From Rhodoblastus sp. 17X3 (lineage in GTDB: Bacteria; Pseudomonadota; Alphaproteobacteria; Rhizobiales; Beijerinckiaceae): a stretch of DNA of 64,000 bases. The position numbers and the translations under genes are program-made. Positions 52,232 through 62,340 of the stretch are shown here, piece after piece. The notes under the pieces were generated by a model, which was not told the DNA's origin, did not search any database, and saw only the letters and a list, made by a program, of their open reading frames with translations. The stretch spans positions 62,001 through 126,000 of the forward strand of contig NZ_JASHHX010000004.1 in NCBI RefSeq assembly GCF_030056575.1, read 5' to 3'. Every line of letters starts with the position of its first letter. The first letter of the stretch is position 1.

Positions 52232-53573
52232 GTGGAAAAGCCGAGGAATTTTGATCGCGCCGTGTCGCATGTCGCGGTGCGCTCGCGTTTGGCTGTCAAG
52301 CGCTGGTTGCGTCGGGGCCTTTTCATCATCGGCGGCATGGCGGTCGGCGCCGTCGCCGTGGCGATGGCCTGGCTCGCGGACCATGCGCAGGAGGCTTTCC
52401 TCACTTTGCACCAGCGCATTCCCGGCGTGGTCTTCGCAGTCACGCCGCTGGGCTTCGGGGTCGCGATCTTGCTGGCCCGCCATGTTTTTCCGAATTCTCA
52501 AGGCAGCGGCATTCCGCAGGCCATCGCCGCGCTTCAGATCGAGGACCAGGCCCAACGCGCTTCGCTGGTTTCGCTGCGTGTCGCCTTCGGCAAGATCCTG
52601 GTGATGACCCTCGGCCTGTTGGCTGGCGCCTCCACGGGGCGCGAGGGCCCGACCGTTCAGGTCGGCGGCCATCATGTTCGCTATGGGGCGCATCTCTCCC
52701 TATCGGCAGGGAGGCTTTCTCCTGGCGGGGGCCGCGGCGGGCGTGGCCGCAGCCTTCAATACGCCGCTGGCGGGAATCGTATTCGGAATCGAGGAGATGA
52801 GCCGCTCTTTCGAGGCGCGCACGAGCGGCCTGATCATCGGCGCGGTGATTGCCGCGGGCCTCACCTCTTTCGCGCTGGTCGGCGATTATTCCTATTTCGG
52901 CTCGACGACGGAGCGCCTGCCGCTGAGCGCCGACTGGCTGGCGGTTCTGGCCTGCGCCGCCATCGGAGGCTTGACCGGAGGCCTGTTCATCCGCCTTGTC
53001 GTCGCCTTCGCTCATGGCCTTCCGGGCCGCGCGGGCGACGCCATCGCCAGGTGGCCGGTCCTGTTCGCCATGCTCTGTGGCTTGGGCGTGGCCCTATGCG
53101 GAATGAATGGCGACGCCTCGGTCTTCGGTACAGGCTATGCTCAAGCTCGCACGGTCGTTCACGCCAGCGGCGAAATCGATTACTGGTTCGCGCCGCTGAA
53201 ATTCGTCGCCACGACGCTCTCCGCCATTAGCGGCATTCCGGGCGGCGTCTTCTCGCCCTCGTTGGCGATCGGCGCCGGTGAAGGCGCCGCGCTCAGCCTC
53301 GTTTTTCCTCATGTGGCGCTGGGCGCGCTCGCCCTGATTGGCATGGTTGCTTATCTCACAGGCGTGACCCAGGCGCCGATCACGGCTTTCGTCATCGTGT
53401 CGGAGATGACCGACGATCACGCCATGATCATCCCCTTGATGCTCGCCGCGATGATCGCCCGGGCCGCGTCGCATCTGCTGAGCCGGGAAGGACTTTACCA
53501 CGCCCTCTCCCATCATTTTCTGCCCAAGCCTGCGGCAAATGATCTGACGCCCGCGGCGCCCCAAGTGGTCTGA
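52232..53573 (+). pseudogene. ClC-type chloride channel/antiporter with a frameshift
   Basis: The first frame encodes helices and the gating segment GSGIPQAIAAL and GASTGREGPTVQVG. The product then continues in another frame from MFAMGRISPYRQGGFLLAGAAAGVAAAFNTPLAG through GIPGGVFSPSLAIGAGEG to a C-terminus at 53573. The shift lies near 52661-52675, where related channels read VGAAIMFA; two bases seem missing or one extra. A GTG start at 52232 with GGGAG upstream is best. If the shift is real the gene is dead; a sequencing error is possible. It follows rarA closely. Confidence 0.8.
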
Positions 53574-53602
53574 GGCCGCGCCGCCGTTTCGGGCGTCGCC
53601 GG

Positions 53603-55918
53603 TTACAGGATAAACCGGGTCTGGGCTTGAACCTGGGACGCAGACACGCCGGAGACATACGCTTCCCAATACTGGCCGGGCGCCAGCGCGGTCGCTATGA
53701 AGGCGCCACCGCTGACATCGGTAAAGCTGGTGGAGGACGCCATCGCGGTCGGCAAGTCCAGATAGGTCCCGTTCACGCCGTCAAACACATGGAAATCGGA
53801 AATGCCGACAGCTTTCCCCGCAACGAGGGACGAGCTGCTCTCCTTGATGATATCGGTCCCGCTTCCGGCCATGACATAGGCGTCGCCGCCGCCGCCGATA
53901 ATGGTGTTGCCGACGGCGCCGCCATAATAAATTTCGAAGGCGTTGCTGAAATTGATGGTGTCGGTTCCGCCGGAATTCTGGCCGACGAAAATCTCGGCGC
54001 CGGCGCCGGCCTGGAATTGATCGACACCGGAAAAGCCGAGCGCGACGACACCGGAGCTGCCCGCGAAATACGCATAGCCGTGGTCAAGATCGACCACGAG
54101 CGAGCCCGCGCCCGTCAAGCCGCCCAGATCAAGCAACGTATTGCCGCCCGTCACGGTCACATAATCGGCGCCCTTGGCGTTTCCCGGCTTCACATAGCCG
54201 CCGCCTGCATCGATCTGGATGTAATCCTGGCCGGCGCCAGCGCTCGCGCCATCGATATGGACGCCATTGGCCGAATAGATTTGATCTCCGACGCCCAGAT
54301 CATAGACGTCTGTCGCGCGAGCGGCTGTTGTTATCGCGGCGACGCCATAAAACTGAGCCTTCAGGGTCGAGCCGTCGTAAACCTGGCCGGTGCTGAAATC
54401 GACCTTCACGGTCGCGGAGCCGCCGAGGGCGTTCAGGTTTAGCTCGTCATAGCCGCCGCCGCTGATGAAATAGCCGCCGGCGCCGAGCTTGTAATGGCTG
54501 CGAGCGCTTGCCGTGCTGTAAAACTGATCGGCGCCGGCGCCGGCGACCACCGTGCCGCCCTTCGTTCCAAGTTTGACGACATCATTGCCGTTTCCGAGCG
54601 TGAACGTGTTGAAGACGTTGTCACCATAGATCGTGTTATTGCCGTTGCCGACAATCAGATTGGTGATTTCGGATGATGTATCGCCGCCGAAATCCAGCGT
54701 GTTATACACATTGTACTGGGCGTAATCCACGCCGGGGCCTGAGTTTCCGTAATAGCCAAGATCAGCACGCTGGGCTGACGAGAACAGCAGGCCCTTGCCT
54801 GGCCTGAGATCGAGCGTGCCGTTGGTGTTGAAATTGCTGAGGTCATAAGTCGACTTGGCGCCCGCCGTCCAAACCGTGTCGAAGATATTGCCGACAGACC
54901 CGCCCGCATTCTTCTCTGGGGCGCCCTGGCCGACTCCATTGATCGACATTTCGCCCGTCGTGGCGGACCACGTGTAGGTGACGTTCTGGTTCAATTTCGA
55001 ATAATTCGCGCCATAAAGATATTGCAGCGCGGCGATATCGTACATCTGGTAGGTCTGCTCGCTCGACCCGGGACCAGCCGTGCCAAAGCCTTCCGTTGAA
55101 CCGACGTAGTTCGGATAGTTCATATCCGAATATTCGATGTCGAGATGCGCGGCGCTCATGACGCCGAAGGAAAAATTGTCCTGGCCATGCTTGAGGCCAA
55201 GCGCATGGCCGATCTCGTGCATGGTCGACTGGCCATTGTCGAAATTGCCGAGGGTCGGGTTCTGGCCGGTGCCGCCATACCAGACGTCGCCCCACATGCG
55301 TCCGTCGGCTGTCTCTCCGTTCGAGAGGTCGCCGATCGGATAGGCGTGCGCCGTGGGGTTCACCGTCGAGGACGAATTCGCGAAACGAAGATCGGCGTGG
55401 GTTGTCGTGGTCTCGGTGATTTCGGTGAAGGTCAGGCCGGTGAAGCTCGAAAGCATGGCCAGCGCGCGCCGGACATATGTCTTCTGGTTCGCCGTCAGGC
55501 CGGAAAAGCCCGTGAAGGGGTCGGCCGAATTATATTGTCCCGCGCCTGTCCCCTGGGAGGTTCCATAGTCGGCCGAATTGGTCGGGAAACTGTATGTCAG
55601 ATTGGTCGTGTTCCACTTGTCGCCCCAAAGCAGGCTGGCGGTGTCATGGTCGGCCGGGGCCACCGTGACGGCGATCGCGCTGCCTGGGCCGGGCGCGCCT
55701 TCTACTGTCGCGCCGCTGGTCGCGGATGCGGCGCCGCCGGATGCGAAGCCGTTTGTCGTCGTTCCAATGCCGTGGCTTTGGTTTGCGACGGGCAGGAAGA
55801 TCGGAGCGACGCCGGCAAAATTGGCCGGATCGAAGATCGTCTGATCCTGCCAGCCTGAAACGTCGCCAGAATCCTGACCATTTCCGAATGACCGAGCGTT
55901 GAGCCAGTTGCGCGCCAT
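53603..55918 (-). CDS. Serralysin-like M10 metalloprotease with repeat-rich C-terminus
   Basis: A 771-residue protein. The zinc motif HEIGHALGLKH lies near residues 232-242, and a following EYSDMNYPNY supplies the Met-turn, as in M10B peptidases. The C-terminal 400 residues are rich in glycine-aspartate patches (GNGNNTIYGDN, LGNGNDVVKLG, GGGGDAYVMAG) resembling degenerate RTX calcium repeats. No N-terminal signal peptide is seen, consistent with type I secretion via the C-terminus. No secretion genes are nearby. Confidence 0.85.
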   Translation of the reverse strand: MARNWLNARSFGNGQDSGDVSGWQDQTIFDPANFAGVAPIFLPVANQSHGIGTTTNGFASGGAASATSGATVEGAPGPGSAIAVTVAPADHDTASLLWGDKWNTTNLTYSFPTNSADYGTSQGTGAGQYNSADPFTGFSGLTANQKTYVRRALAMLSSFTGLTFTEITETTTTHADLRFANSSSTVNPTAHAYPIGDLSNGETADGRMWGDVWYGGTGQNPTLGNFDNGQSTMHEIGHALGLKHGQDNFSFGVMSAAHLDIEYSDMNYPNYVGSTEGFGTAGPGSSEQTYQMYDIAALQYLYGANYSKLNQNVTYTWSATTGEMSINGVGQGAPEKNAGGSVGNIFDTVWTAGAKSTYDLSNFNTNGTLDLRPGKGLLFSSAQRADLGYYGNSGPGVDYAQYNVYNTLDFGGDTSSEITNLIVGNGNNTIYGDNVFNTFTLGNGNDVVKLGTKGGTVVAGAGADQFYSTASARSHYKLGAGGYFISGGGYDELNLNALGGSATVKVDFSTGQVYDGSTLKAQFYGVAAITTAARATDVYDLGVGDQIYSANGVHIDGASAGAGQDYIQIDAGGGYVKPGNAKGADYVTVTGGNTLLDLGGLTGAGSLVVDLDHGYAYFAGSSGVVALGFSGVDQFQAGAGAEIFVGQNSGGTDTINFSNAFEIYYGGAVGNTIIGGGGDAYVMAGSGTDIIKESSSSLVAGKAVGISDFHVFDGVNGTYLDLPTAMASSTSFTDVSGGAFIATALAPGQYWEAYVSGVSASQVQAQTRFIL

Positions 55919-56199
55919 GTCTTCCCCTCAACCCGCCAGACGGAAAACGCCAAACAAGGCGTGAGCCGGCATCAAGATACAGCGAGCGGCCAAGCTGCCG
56001 CACAAAAACCTCTCTTGCACGAATATGGTTGTTTTCGCTAGATAAAATTTCATCTGTTTCGCGACGATCCGCCGCAATAAGAGCGCATCCCGGTTCGGCC
56101 ATCGGCCGGGAACGCGAGCACGGAGGCAAGGCGCGGCCTAGGCGCCGCCGCCGCAAATGCCTTGATGACGCCGGCGCCCGGCTTGGCTATAGAAAGTCG
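55919..56199. other. Intergenic region between the protease and crcB
   Basis: About 280 bp between divergent genes, probably holding both promoters. I looked for a fluoride riboswitch ahead of crcB and found no convincing match. Confidence 0.4.
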
Positions 56200-56583
56200 A
56201 TGCAAGCCTATCTTCTCGTATTCTTCGGCGCCGGGCTCGGCGGATGCCTGCGCCACACCATCAATATCCTTGCGGCGCGGCTGTGGGGGATGAATTTTCC
56301 GTGGGGCACATTCGTCATCAATATTTCCGGCTCGCTGGTCATGGGCCTGATCGCGGGTTATCTTGCCTTCCGCGCCGGAGCGGGCTGGACGCAGCATGTG
56401 CGGCTGTTCCTGCTGACCGGCGTTCTTGGCGGCTATACGACCTTTTCCGCCTTTTCGCTCGACTCGGCCCTGCTCTATGAGCGCGGCGATCTGGGCCTGA
56501 TGGCGGCCTATGTCGGCGGATCCGTTCTTCTTGCCCTGGCCGGGGTCTTTGGCGGCCTTGCTTTAGTGAGGGCTTTGTCATGA
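56200..56583 (+). CDS. crcB: Fluoride channel CrcB/Fluc
   Basis: A 127-residue protein with four membrane helices and the family motifs GAGLGGCLRHTIN, WGTFVINISGSLVMGLI and GGYTTFSAFSLDS. Fluc channels export fluoride as dual-topology dimers. ATG at 56200 gives the usual N-terminus; the longer frame upstream is not supported. Its stop overlaps the pseudouridine synthase start (ATGA). Confidence 0.93.
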   Translation: MQAYLLVFFGAGLGGCLRHTINILAARLWGMNFPWGTFVINISGSLVMGLIAGYLAFRAGAGWTQHVRLFLLTGVLGGYTTFSAFSLDSALLYERGDLGLMAAYVGGSVLLALAGVFGGLALVRALS

Positions 56584-58004
56584 CGCGTGTGCGCACCGGC
56601 TCTCCCAAAGGAGCATCAGGCAAGGGAGCAGCAAGCAAGGGGGCGTCAAAAAGCGGCGGCGGCGGCAAGGGTCGCGCTCCCGTCGCGCGTGCGCGGACGC
56701 TGGGCGCCGACAAGAGCTTCGGCTCCAAAAGCGCCGGTCCCAGAAGCGCCGGCCCCAAAAGCGAAGCGCCGAAGCCCAAAAGTTTTTTCGCCGCGCGTCC
56801 GAAAAAGGCGCGGCCTGAGGACGACGCTTTCGATCCGGTGAAGGCAGCGCGCCTTGTGCGGGAATCGGCGGAGAAATTTCACGCCGCCGAAGCCGGGGAG
56901 GCGCCCGCGCCCGCGCCCGACATGGAAACCGGTTCGGTGCAGATTCTGCTCGTCACCGAGGACGAGGACGGCATGCGCATTGACCGCTGGTTCAAGCGGC
57001 GCATCCCGACGCTTTCGCTGTCGCATCTGGCGAAGATCTGCCGCAAAGGCGAGGTCCGGCTGAGCGGCAAGCGCGTGGACACCTCCACCCGTGTCGTAGC
57101 GGGGGCCAATGTGCGCGTCCCGCCGTTGAGCATTGAGGGCGTGAAAGCGCCGGCGGTCAAGCGGCCGGTCGCTTCCGAGGCCGACGCCCGCGCCATCCGC
57201 GACATGGTCCTGCTCGACGACCGCGACCTGATGGTGCTCAACAAGCCCTTCGGCCTCGCGGTGCAGGGCGGTTCGGGCACCAGGGTCCATCTCGACGGCA
57301 TGTTGCAATCGCTCGCCAATGAGCGCGGCGACCGGCCGGTTCTGGTCCATCGCCTCGACCGCGACACCTCCGGCGTGCTGTTGATCGCCAAGACGCGGAA
57401 AATGGCCGCCGACCTCGGCGAGATTTTCCGCTCGCGTTCGGCAAAGAAGATTTACTGGGCCATGGTCGAGGGCGTGCCGCGCCCGGCCCAGGGCCGCATC
57501 TCGCTCTATCTCGCCAAGGGCGAGGCGATGGGCGACAACCGGCCGTCCCGTGAAAAAGGGCGTCACGGCATGGAGGCGCGGCGCGACATCGAGAAAATGC
57601 GTGTGGCCAAGCATGGCGACGACGACGCCCAGCATTCGCTGACCTATTACGCCGTGGTGGACAAGCTCAGCCCCAGGCTGTCGTGGCTGTCGATGAAGCC
57701 GCTGACCGGGCGCACCCACCAGTTGCGCGCCCATGCCGAGGCCATCGGCTGCCCCATCGTCGGCGACCCGAAATATGGCCACGGCGTCGAAGATTCCTAT
57801 CGCCGCGCCGACCCCAACCGCAATCTGCCGGACGGGGTCGAGAACAAGCTGCACCTTCTCGCGCGGCGCCTGATCCTGCCGCATCCCAAGGGCGGCGTGC
57901 TGGACGTCACCGCGCCGCTGCCGCCGCACATGAAAAAAAGCTGGGACATGTTCGGCTTCGACGCCAGCCAGCACGATCCGATCATGGACGCGCCGGAAGA
58001 ATAG
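56580..58004 (+). CDS. rluC: RluC-family 23S rRNA pseudouridine synthase
   Basis: A 474-residue protein. The first 90 residues are a basic, low-complexity extension rich in Gly/Ser/Lys. An S4 domain (RIDRWFKRRIPTLSLSHLAKICRKGEVRL, about residues 130-160) and the catalytic motif HRLDRDTSGVLLIAKT (near residue 256) follow. It modifies 23S rRNA uridines. The long disordered N-terminus is typical of alphaproteobacterial members. Exact target sites cannot be read from sequence. Confidence 0.9.
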   Translation: MTRVRTGSPKGASGKGAASKGASKSGGGGKGRAPVARARTLGADKSFGSKSAGPRSAGPKSEAPKPKSFFAARPKKARPEDDAFDPVKAARLVRESAEKFHAAEAGEAPAPAPDMETGSVQILLVTEDEDGMRIDRWFKRRIPTLSLSHLAKICRKGEVRLSGKRVDTSTRVVAGANVRVPPLSIEGVKAPAVKRPVASEADARAIRDMVLLDDRDLMVLNKPFGLAVQGGSGTRVHLDGMLQSLANERGDRPVLVHRLDRDTSGVLLIAKTRKMAADLGEIFRSRSAKKIYWAMVEGVPRPAQGRISLYLAKGEAMGDNRPSREKGRHGMEARRDIEKMRVAKHGDDDAQHSLTYYAVVDKLSPRLSWLSMKPLTGRTHQLRAHAEAIGCPIVGDPKYGHGVEDSYRRADPNRNLPDGVENKLHLLARRLILPHPKGGVLDVTAPLPPHMKKSWDMFGFDASQHDPIMDAPEE

Positions 58005-58022
58005 CGGCGGGGAGAGCGGTTC

Positions 58023-58502
58023 ATGCCCGAAGGCAAGGCCTCTTTTCCTTTCGGATTTGCGCTCGTCCTCCTCGTGGCGGCCGGACTCTATGTCGCGACG
58101 CTGCATGACGCCCTGACGATCCGGACGGGCGGCGGCGAGGCGGTGATCGCGGCGGCTTACGAGGGCATGTTCCTCGTCGCCGGCTTGTGGCTTTCCCTCA
58201 CCGTGCTGCTGATCATCGCCGGGACGATGGGCGCCATGCCGCGCGCGGGCGCCTGGGCGGCTGTCTTTCTGGTCCCGGTCTCTGCCGTCGCCGCTTTGGT
58301 CGCGCTCGACGCGTGTTCGCGCGAATTGCGCGGGGCGGCGTTCTTTCCTGCGGCGCTTGCGGGACTCATCTCCTTCGATGCGATCTGGTCGCGTTTGCCC
58401 AACCTGCGCGGGCGGTTTCCAGCGAAGGAAACCACGCGCGCGGTCTGGGGCGGGGTATTCGTCCTTTCGGCGCTCGCTTTCGGGATCGCCGCCCTGTTTT
58501 AG
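58023..58502 (+). CDS. Small integral membrane protein, hypothetical
   Basis: A 159-residue protein with four or five hydrophobic segments (FALVLLVAAGLYVATL, GMFLVAGLWLSLTVLLIIAG, WAAVFLVPVSAVAALVAL, AVWGGVFVLSALAFGIAAL). No family recognised. It follows rluC by 18 bp and converges with the COG0523 gene. Confidence 0.75.
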   Translation: MPEGKASFPFGFALVLLVAAGLYVATLHDALTIRTGGGEAVIAAAYEGMFLVAGLWLSLTVLLIIAGTMGAMPRAGAWAAVFLVPVSAVAALVALDACSRELRGAAFFPAALAGLISFDAIWSRLPNLRGRFPAKETTRAVWGGVFVLSALAFGIAALF

Positions 58503-58508
58503 GCGTCG

Positions 58509-59648
58509 TCACGCGGCGTAGGCGCAGGCCTCGAAGCCCGTGCGCAATTCATCTTCCTTCAGCTTGCGGCCGATGAAGACGATGCGGCTGGCGCGTTTTT
58601 CCTCGGGCTTCCAGTCGCGTTGCAGGTCGCCGTCGAGGATCATGTGGACGCCCTGGAAGACATAGCGCCTAGGCTCGTCGGGGAAGGCGAGAATGCCCTT
58701 GGAGCGCAGGATGTCCGGGCCGTCGCGCTGCACCACCTCATTGATCCAGGGCAGGAAGAGATCCGGATCGACCGGACCGTCGAGCTGGAACGCGACCGAA
58801 CGCACCTCGTCGTCATGCAGGACTTTCGGCGCATGATGGCCGTCGTCGTGCTTGTGCTCATGCTCGTGATCGTGGCCGCAATCCGGGCCGCATTCATGAT
58901 CGTGGCCGTGCTCGTGATGTTCGTGGTCATGACCATGACCGTGATGCTCGTGGCCGTGATGGCCATGGCTATGATGATCGTGATCGTGGTCGTGCTCTTC
59001 GACTGTCAGGAATTCCGGCTCCAGCTCCAGGATGCGGTCGAGGTCGAAGGCCTTGCGGTCGAGCACGGCGCCGAGCGACACATCGCAGTTCCGGGTGCGA
59101 TGCAGCTTGGCGTAGGGGTTGAGGCCGCGAATGCGGGCTTCAACTTCCTCCAGTTCGTCCGGAGTCACGAGATCGGTCTTGTTGAGCAGGATGACGTCGG
59201 CGAAGACGATCTGGTTCTTGGCCTCGGGCGCGTCCTTCAGCCGGGCGGCGAGGAATTTTGCATCAGCCACGGTGACAATGGCGTCGAGCCGGGCCTCGTT
59301 CTGGACGTCGGCGTCCACGAAAAAGGTCTGCGCGACCGGGGCAGGGTCGGCGAGGCCGGTCGTCTCGACCAGGATCGCGTCGAACTTGCCCTTGCGGCGC
59401 ATCAGGCCTTCGATGATGCGGATGAGATCGCCGCGCACGGTGCAGCAGATGCAGCCGTTGTTCATTTCGAACACTTCCTCGTCGGCGTCCACGACGAGGT
59501 CGTTGTCGATGCCGATTTCGCCAAACTCATTGACGATCACGGCGAATTTCTTGCCGTGATCCTCGGTGAGAATGCGATTCAGCAGCGTGGTCTTGCCCGC
59601 CCCGAGATAGCCGGTGAGGACGGTGACGGGAATCTTTTCAACGGACAT
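58509..59648 (-). CDS. COG0523 (CobW/ZigA-like) GTPase metallochaperone
   Basis: A 379-residue G3E GTPase. Walker A is [17 protein letters not shown] (G13-T21), the metal site is [12 protein letters not shown] (C66, C68, C69), and [10 protein letters not shown] follows. A His-rich stretch, residues about 222-275, contains many HDH/HGH repeats and CGPDC. Such proteins near Zur and zinc transporters deliver zinc when it is scarce. It lies downstream of the metal-binding lipoprotein gene on the same strand, probably cotranscribed. CobW naming would also fit the cob genes far to the left, but the neighbours favour zinc. Confidence 0.88.
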   Translation of the reverse strand: MSVEKIPVTVLTGYLGAGKTTLLNRILTEDHGKKFAVIVNEFGEIGIDNDLVVDADEEVFEMNNGCICCTVRGDLIRIIEGLMRRKGKFDAILVETTGLADPAPVAQTFFVDADVQNEARLDAIVTVADAKFLAARLKDAPEAKNQIVFADVILLNKTDLVTPDELEEVEARIRGLNPYAKLHRTRNCDVSLGAVLDRKAFDLDRILELEPEFLTVEEHDHDHDHHSHGHHGHEHHGHGHDHEHHEHGHDHECGPDCGHDHEHEHKHDDGHHAPKVLHDDEVRSVAFQLDGPVDPDLFLPWINEVVQRDGPDILRSKGILAFPDEPRRYVFQGVHMILDGDLQRDWKPEEKRASRIVFIGRKLKEDELRTGFEACAYAA

Positions 59649-59659
59649 GCGAACTCCGG

Positions 59660-60565
59660 TCAGATGTTGGGGGCCAGCGCCTTCTTCAACTCGACTATAT
59701 TGTGTTCCATCATCGCAATGTAAGTGCCCGCCGGGCCGTCGGGCGTCGAAAGCGAATCGGAATAAAGGTCGCCGCCTATTTTCGCCCCGGATTCCTGCCC
59801 GATACGCTTCATGAGACGCGGATCAGAAATGTTTTCTAAGAAAACGGCAGGCGCCTTGTCATGTTTGATCTGGGTGATCAGCCGCGCGACGTCGCGTGCG
59901 GACGGCTCCGAATCGGTGGAGAGGCCCAGCGGCGCGATGAAGGTGAAGCCATAGGCCTCGCCGAAATAGCCGAAGGCGTCATGGGTGGTGATGATCTTGC
60001 GGTTTTCCGGCGGAATCGAGGCGATGGCCGCGCGCACTTTCCTGTCGGTCTCATCCAGCGCGAGTTCATATTGCTGGGCGCGGGCGCGGAAAAAGTCGGC
60101 GTCGGCGGGGTCGGCGGCGATCAGGCCGGCGAGGATGTTGCCGACATAGATTTTCGCATTGGCGATGCTCTGCCAGGCATGGGGATCGACGCCTTTCTTG
60201 CCCTCCTCTTCTCCTTCGCGCGGCTTGACGCCCCTGGACGCGACAACGACGGGGGCCTTGGCCCCGGAGGCGGCGATGAGGCGCGACATCCAGCCTTCGA
60301 GCGCGAGGCCGTTGACGACGATCAGCCTGGCGCCTGCGAGGCTCTGCGCGTCGGTCGGGCTCGGCTGGAAGACATGGGCGTCGCCATTCGGCCCGACCAG
60401 CGATTTCACCGCGACCTTGTCGCCGCCGATCTGGCGGACGAAATCGGCCAGAATGGAGAAACTTGCGACCACCGGGAGCCTTTCCGGGCCTTCAGCGCGT
60501 GCCGACAAGGGTGAAAATGCGAGCAGCAGCGTCAGGGCGCGGATCAGGACTCTTTGCAGGCGCAT
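59660..60565 (-). CDS. Zinc/manganese ABC transporter substrate-binding protein
   Basis: A 301-residue periplasmic protein with a signal peptide ([24 protein letters not shown]) and cluster A-1 features: [48 protein letters not shown] and [12 protein letters not shown]. The histidines in these blocks are metal ligands. It resembles ZnuA/AztC more than SitA by context (Zur next door), but the metal cannot be decided. It starts 76 bp from zur, divergently. Confidence 0.88.
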   Translation of the reverse strand: MRLQRVLIRALTLLLAFSPLSARAEGPERLPVVASFSILADFVRQIGGDKVAVKSLVGPNGDAHVFQPSPTDAQSLAGARLIVVNGLALEGWMSRLIAASGAKAPVVVASRGVKPREGEEEGKKGVDPHAWQSIANAKIYVGNILAGLIAADPADADFFRARAQQYELALDETDRKVRAAIASIPPENRKIITTHDAFGYFGEAYGFTFIAPLGLSTDSEPSARDVARLITQIKHDKAPAVFLENISDPRLMKRIGQESGAKIGGDLYSDSLSTPDGPAGTYIAMMEHNIVELKKALAPNI

Positions 60566-60610
60566 GGTTGCATCCTATCCTTGGAACATTATCTTCGCGC
60601 AGAGGGTTGC

Positions 60611-60625
60611 GTATATTATAACATC
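60611..60625. promoter_or_regulatory. Candidate Zur operator
   Basis: GTATATTATAACATC, complement GATGTTATAATATAC, is an AT-rich near-palindrome resembling alphaproteobacterial Zur boxes. It lies between the divergent starts of the binding-protein gene and zur, where a Zur box is expected. Confidence 0.55.
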
Positions 60626-60641
60626 CGTCAAGAGGGTCAGA

Positions 60642-61076
60642 ATGGCGCCGGCGCCTTTGAATGAAACGCAGAGCCGCATCCGCGACCTGCTCGCGCAGGC
60701 CGAAAAGCCGCTTTCGGCTTATGACGTCATCGACGCCTTGCGCGGGGAGCATGGCCGCGTCGCGCCGCCGACCGTTTATCGCGCTTTGCAAAAACTGATC
60801 GACGAGGGGCTGGCCCACCGGCTGGAGACGCGCAACGCCTATGTCGCCTGCCGGGATTCCGGGCATGGCTCGGGCCATTCCTGCGGCCATCGCCACCGCG
60901 CGGGCTTCATGATCTGCCGGTCCTGCGGCAAGACGCTGGAATTCGGCGATGAGGAGATCGAGACGCTGCTGTCGCGCGCGGCGGCGCGCGGGGGCTTCAC
61001 GGCCGAGCGGGTGGCGATTGAGATTCAGGGCCTGTGCGGGGCTTGTTCTACCCTTCCAGATGCGAGCGAGGCGTGA
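60642..61076 (+). CDS. zur: Zinc uptake regulator Zur (Fur family)
   Basis: A 144-residue Fur-family protein. The winged helix has LSAYDVIDALRGEHGRVAPPTVYRALQKLIDEGLAHRL, the regulatory part has CGHRHRAGFMICRSCGKTLEF, and the C-terminus has GLCGAC, giving two CxxC structural zinc sites. It represses zinc uptake genes when zinc is plentiful. ATG at 60642 fits the family; the frame extends upstream without support. Its 3' end overlaps the convergent permease gene by 29 bp. Confidence 0.92.
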   Translation: MAPAPLNETQSRIRDLLAQAEKPLSAYDVIDALRGEHGRVAPPTVYRALQKLIDEGLAHRLETRNAYVACRDSGHGSGHSCGHRHRAGFMICRSCGKTLEFGDEEIETLLSRAAARGGFTAERVAIEIQGLCGACSTLPDASEA

Positions 61077-61917
61077 GGCGGCGCAACAGCCCGCCCGCCG
61101 GCCCGGCGATCAGCGATCCCACATAGAAAACGCCGCAGGCGAGGATGATCATCGGCCCCGAGGGCAGGCCCCAGTAGAAGGAGGCCAGCAGGCCCCCATA
61201 GGCGCCGATGAGGCCGAAGGCGGCGGCGATCAGGATCATCCCGGTAATGTCCTGCGTCCACAGGCGCGCGCTGACGGCAGGCAGCATCATCGCGCCCACC
61301 GCCAGCAAGGTGCCGAGCGCGTGGAAGCCGGCGACGAGATTCAGCGCGACAAACGCGAGGAAGACCGCGTGGGTCCAGGCGCCCGCGCCGCTGACGGTGG
61401 CGAGAAAGCCGGGGTCGAGCGTGTCCATCACCAGCGGGCGATAGATCACCGCGAGGCCGATCAGCGTCAGGCTGGCGATGCTGGCGAGCAGCAGCATGGT
61501 GGCGTCATCGAGCGCGAGCACGCTGCCAAACAGAACATGCAGCAGATCGACATTGGAGCCGCGCACCGAGACGATGGCGACGCCCAGCGCCAGAGACAGC
61601 AGGTAGAAGGCGGCCAGCGAGGCGTCCTCGCGCAAGGCGGTGGCGCGGGCGATGGCGCCGGAGCCGATCGCGACCGCGAAACCGGCGACGACCCCGCCGA
61701 TGGTCATGGCGGGCAGCGAAAGCCCCGCGACAAGATAGCCGATCGCCGCGCCGGGCAGGATGGCGTGGGCCATGGCGTCGCCGGAAAGCGACATGCGCCG
61801 CAAAATGAGAAAGACGCCGAGCGGCGCCCCCGCCAGCGCCAGCGCCATCGCGCCGACGAGGGCGCGGCGCATGAATTCGAAATCGAGGAAGGGGGCGATC
61901 AGCAGCGTGTAGAGCAT
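61048..61917 (-). CDS. Zinc/manganese ABC transporter permease ZnuB-like
   Basis: A 289-residue protein with about eight membrane helices and motifs LILRRMSLSGDAMAHAILPGAAIGYL and GFHALGTLLAVGAMMLPAVSARL, typical of cluster A-1 permeases. It would pair with the binding protein nearby. The gene for the ATP-binding subunit is not in the window; the gene order binding protein-zur-permease leaves no room for it. Confidence 0.9.
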   Translation of the reverse strand: MLYTLLIAPFLDFEFMRRALVGAMALALAGAPLGVFLILRRMSLSGDAMAHAILPGAAIGYLVAGLSLPAMTIGGVVAGFAVAIGSGAIARATALREDASLAAFYLLSLALGVAIVSVRGSNVDLLHVLFGSVLALDDATMLLLASIASLTLIGLAVIYRPLVMDTLDPGFLATVSGAGAWTHAVFLAFVALNLVAGFHALGTLLAVGAMMLPAVSARLWTQDITGMILIAAAFGLIGAYGGLLASFYWGLPSGPMIILACGVFYVGSLIAGPAGGLLRRLTPRSHLEG

Positions 61918-62099
61918 GGGCCTCTTTAGCTTGCCCGCGCCGATCTGTCATGTCGGCCCGAAAGCCAAGCGCAAGGACCCCGAAAAAGCGGCCATGGCTG
62001 CGTCGCTGAAGGGCGTTTTCGCCGCGCCCGCGCGATTCGCGCTGGACATTCGCCCGCTAGGCGGCTTTACCCGCCCAGGAGCAAGAAGGGGAAAAATCC

Positions 62100-62315
62100 A
62101 TGTCCGAGACGCGTGATTCCAACGGCGCCATTTTGAACGAGGGCGACAATGTCACCCTCATCAAGGATCTCAAGGTCAAGGGCTCCTCGACCGTGCTCAA
62201 GCGCGGCACGATGGTGCGGGGCATTCACCTGACCGACGACCCCGAGGAGATCGAGGGCCGCACCGACAAGGTCAAGGGACTGGTGCTCAAGACCTGCTTC
62301 CTGAAAAAGGCCTGA
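62100..62315 (+). CDS. PhnA/YjdM C-terminal-domain protein
   Basis: A 71-residue protein: SNGAILNEGDNVTLIKDLKVKGSSTVLKRGTMVRGI and a C-terminal VLKTCFLKKA, which is the SH3-like C-terminal domain of PhnA/YjdM-type proteins without the N-terminal zinc ribbon. Such short forms are common in proteobacteria and the function is not well defined. ATG at 62100 has AGAAGGGG upstream. Confidence 0.85.
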   Translation: MSETRDSNGAILNEGDNVTLIKDLKVKGSSTVLKRGTMVRGIHLTDDPEEIEGRTDKVKGLVLKTCFLKKA

Positions 62316-62340
62316 GCGACCCGCGCGCCCCGCCGATTCG

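Noticed and set aside
56040-56199. Possible fluoride riboswitch ahead of crcB
   Set aside because: TTGATGACGCC near 56163 looks a little like the 3' part of the motif, but the paired 5' segment and the CTAC end are not found.
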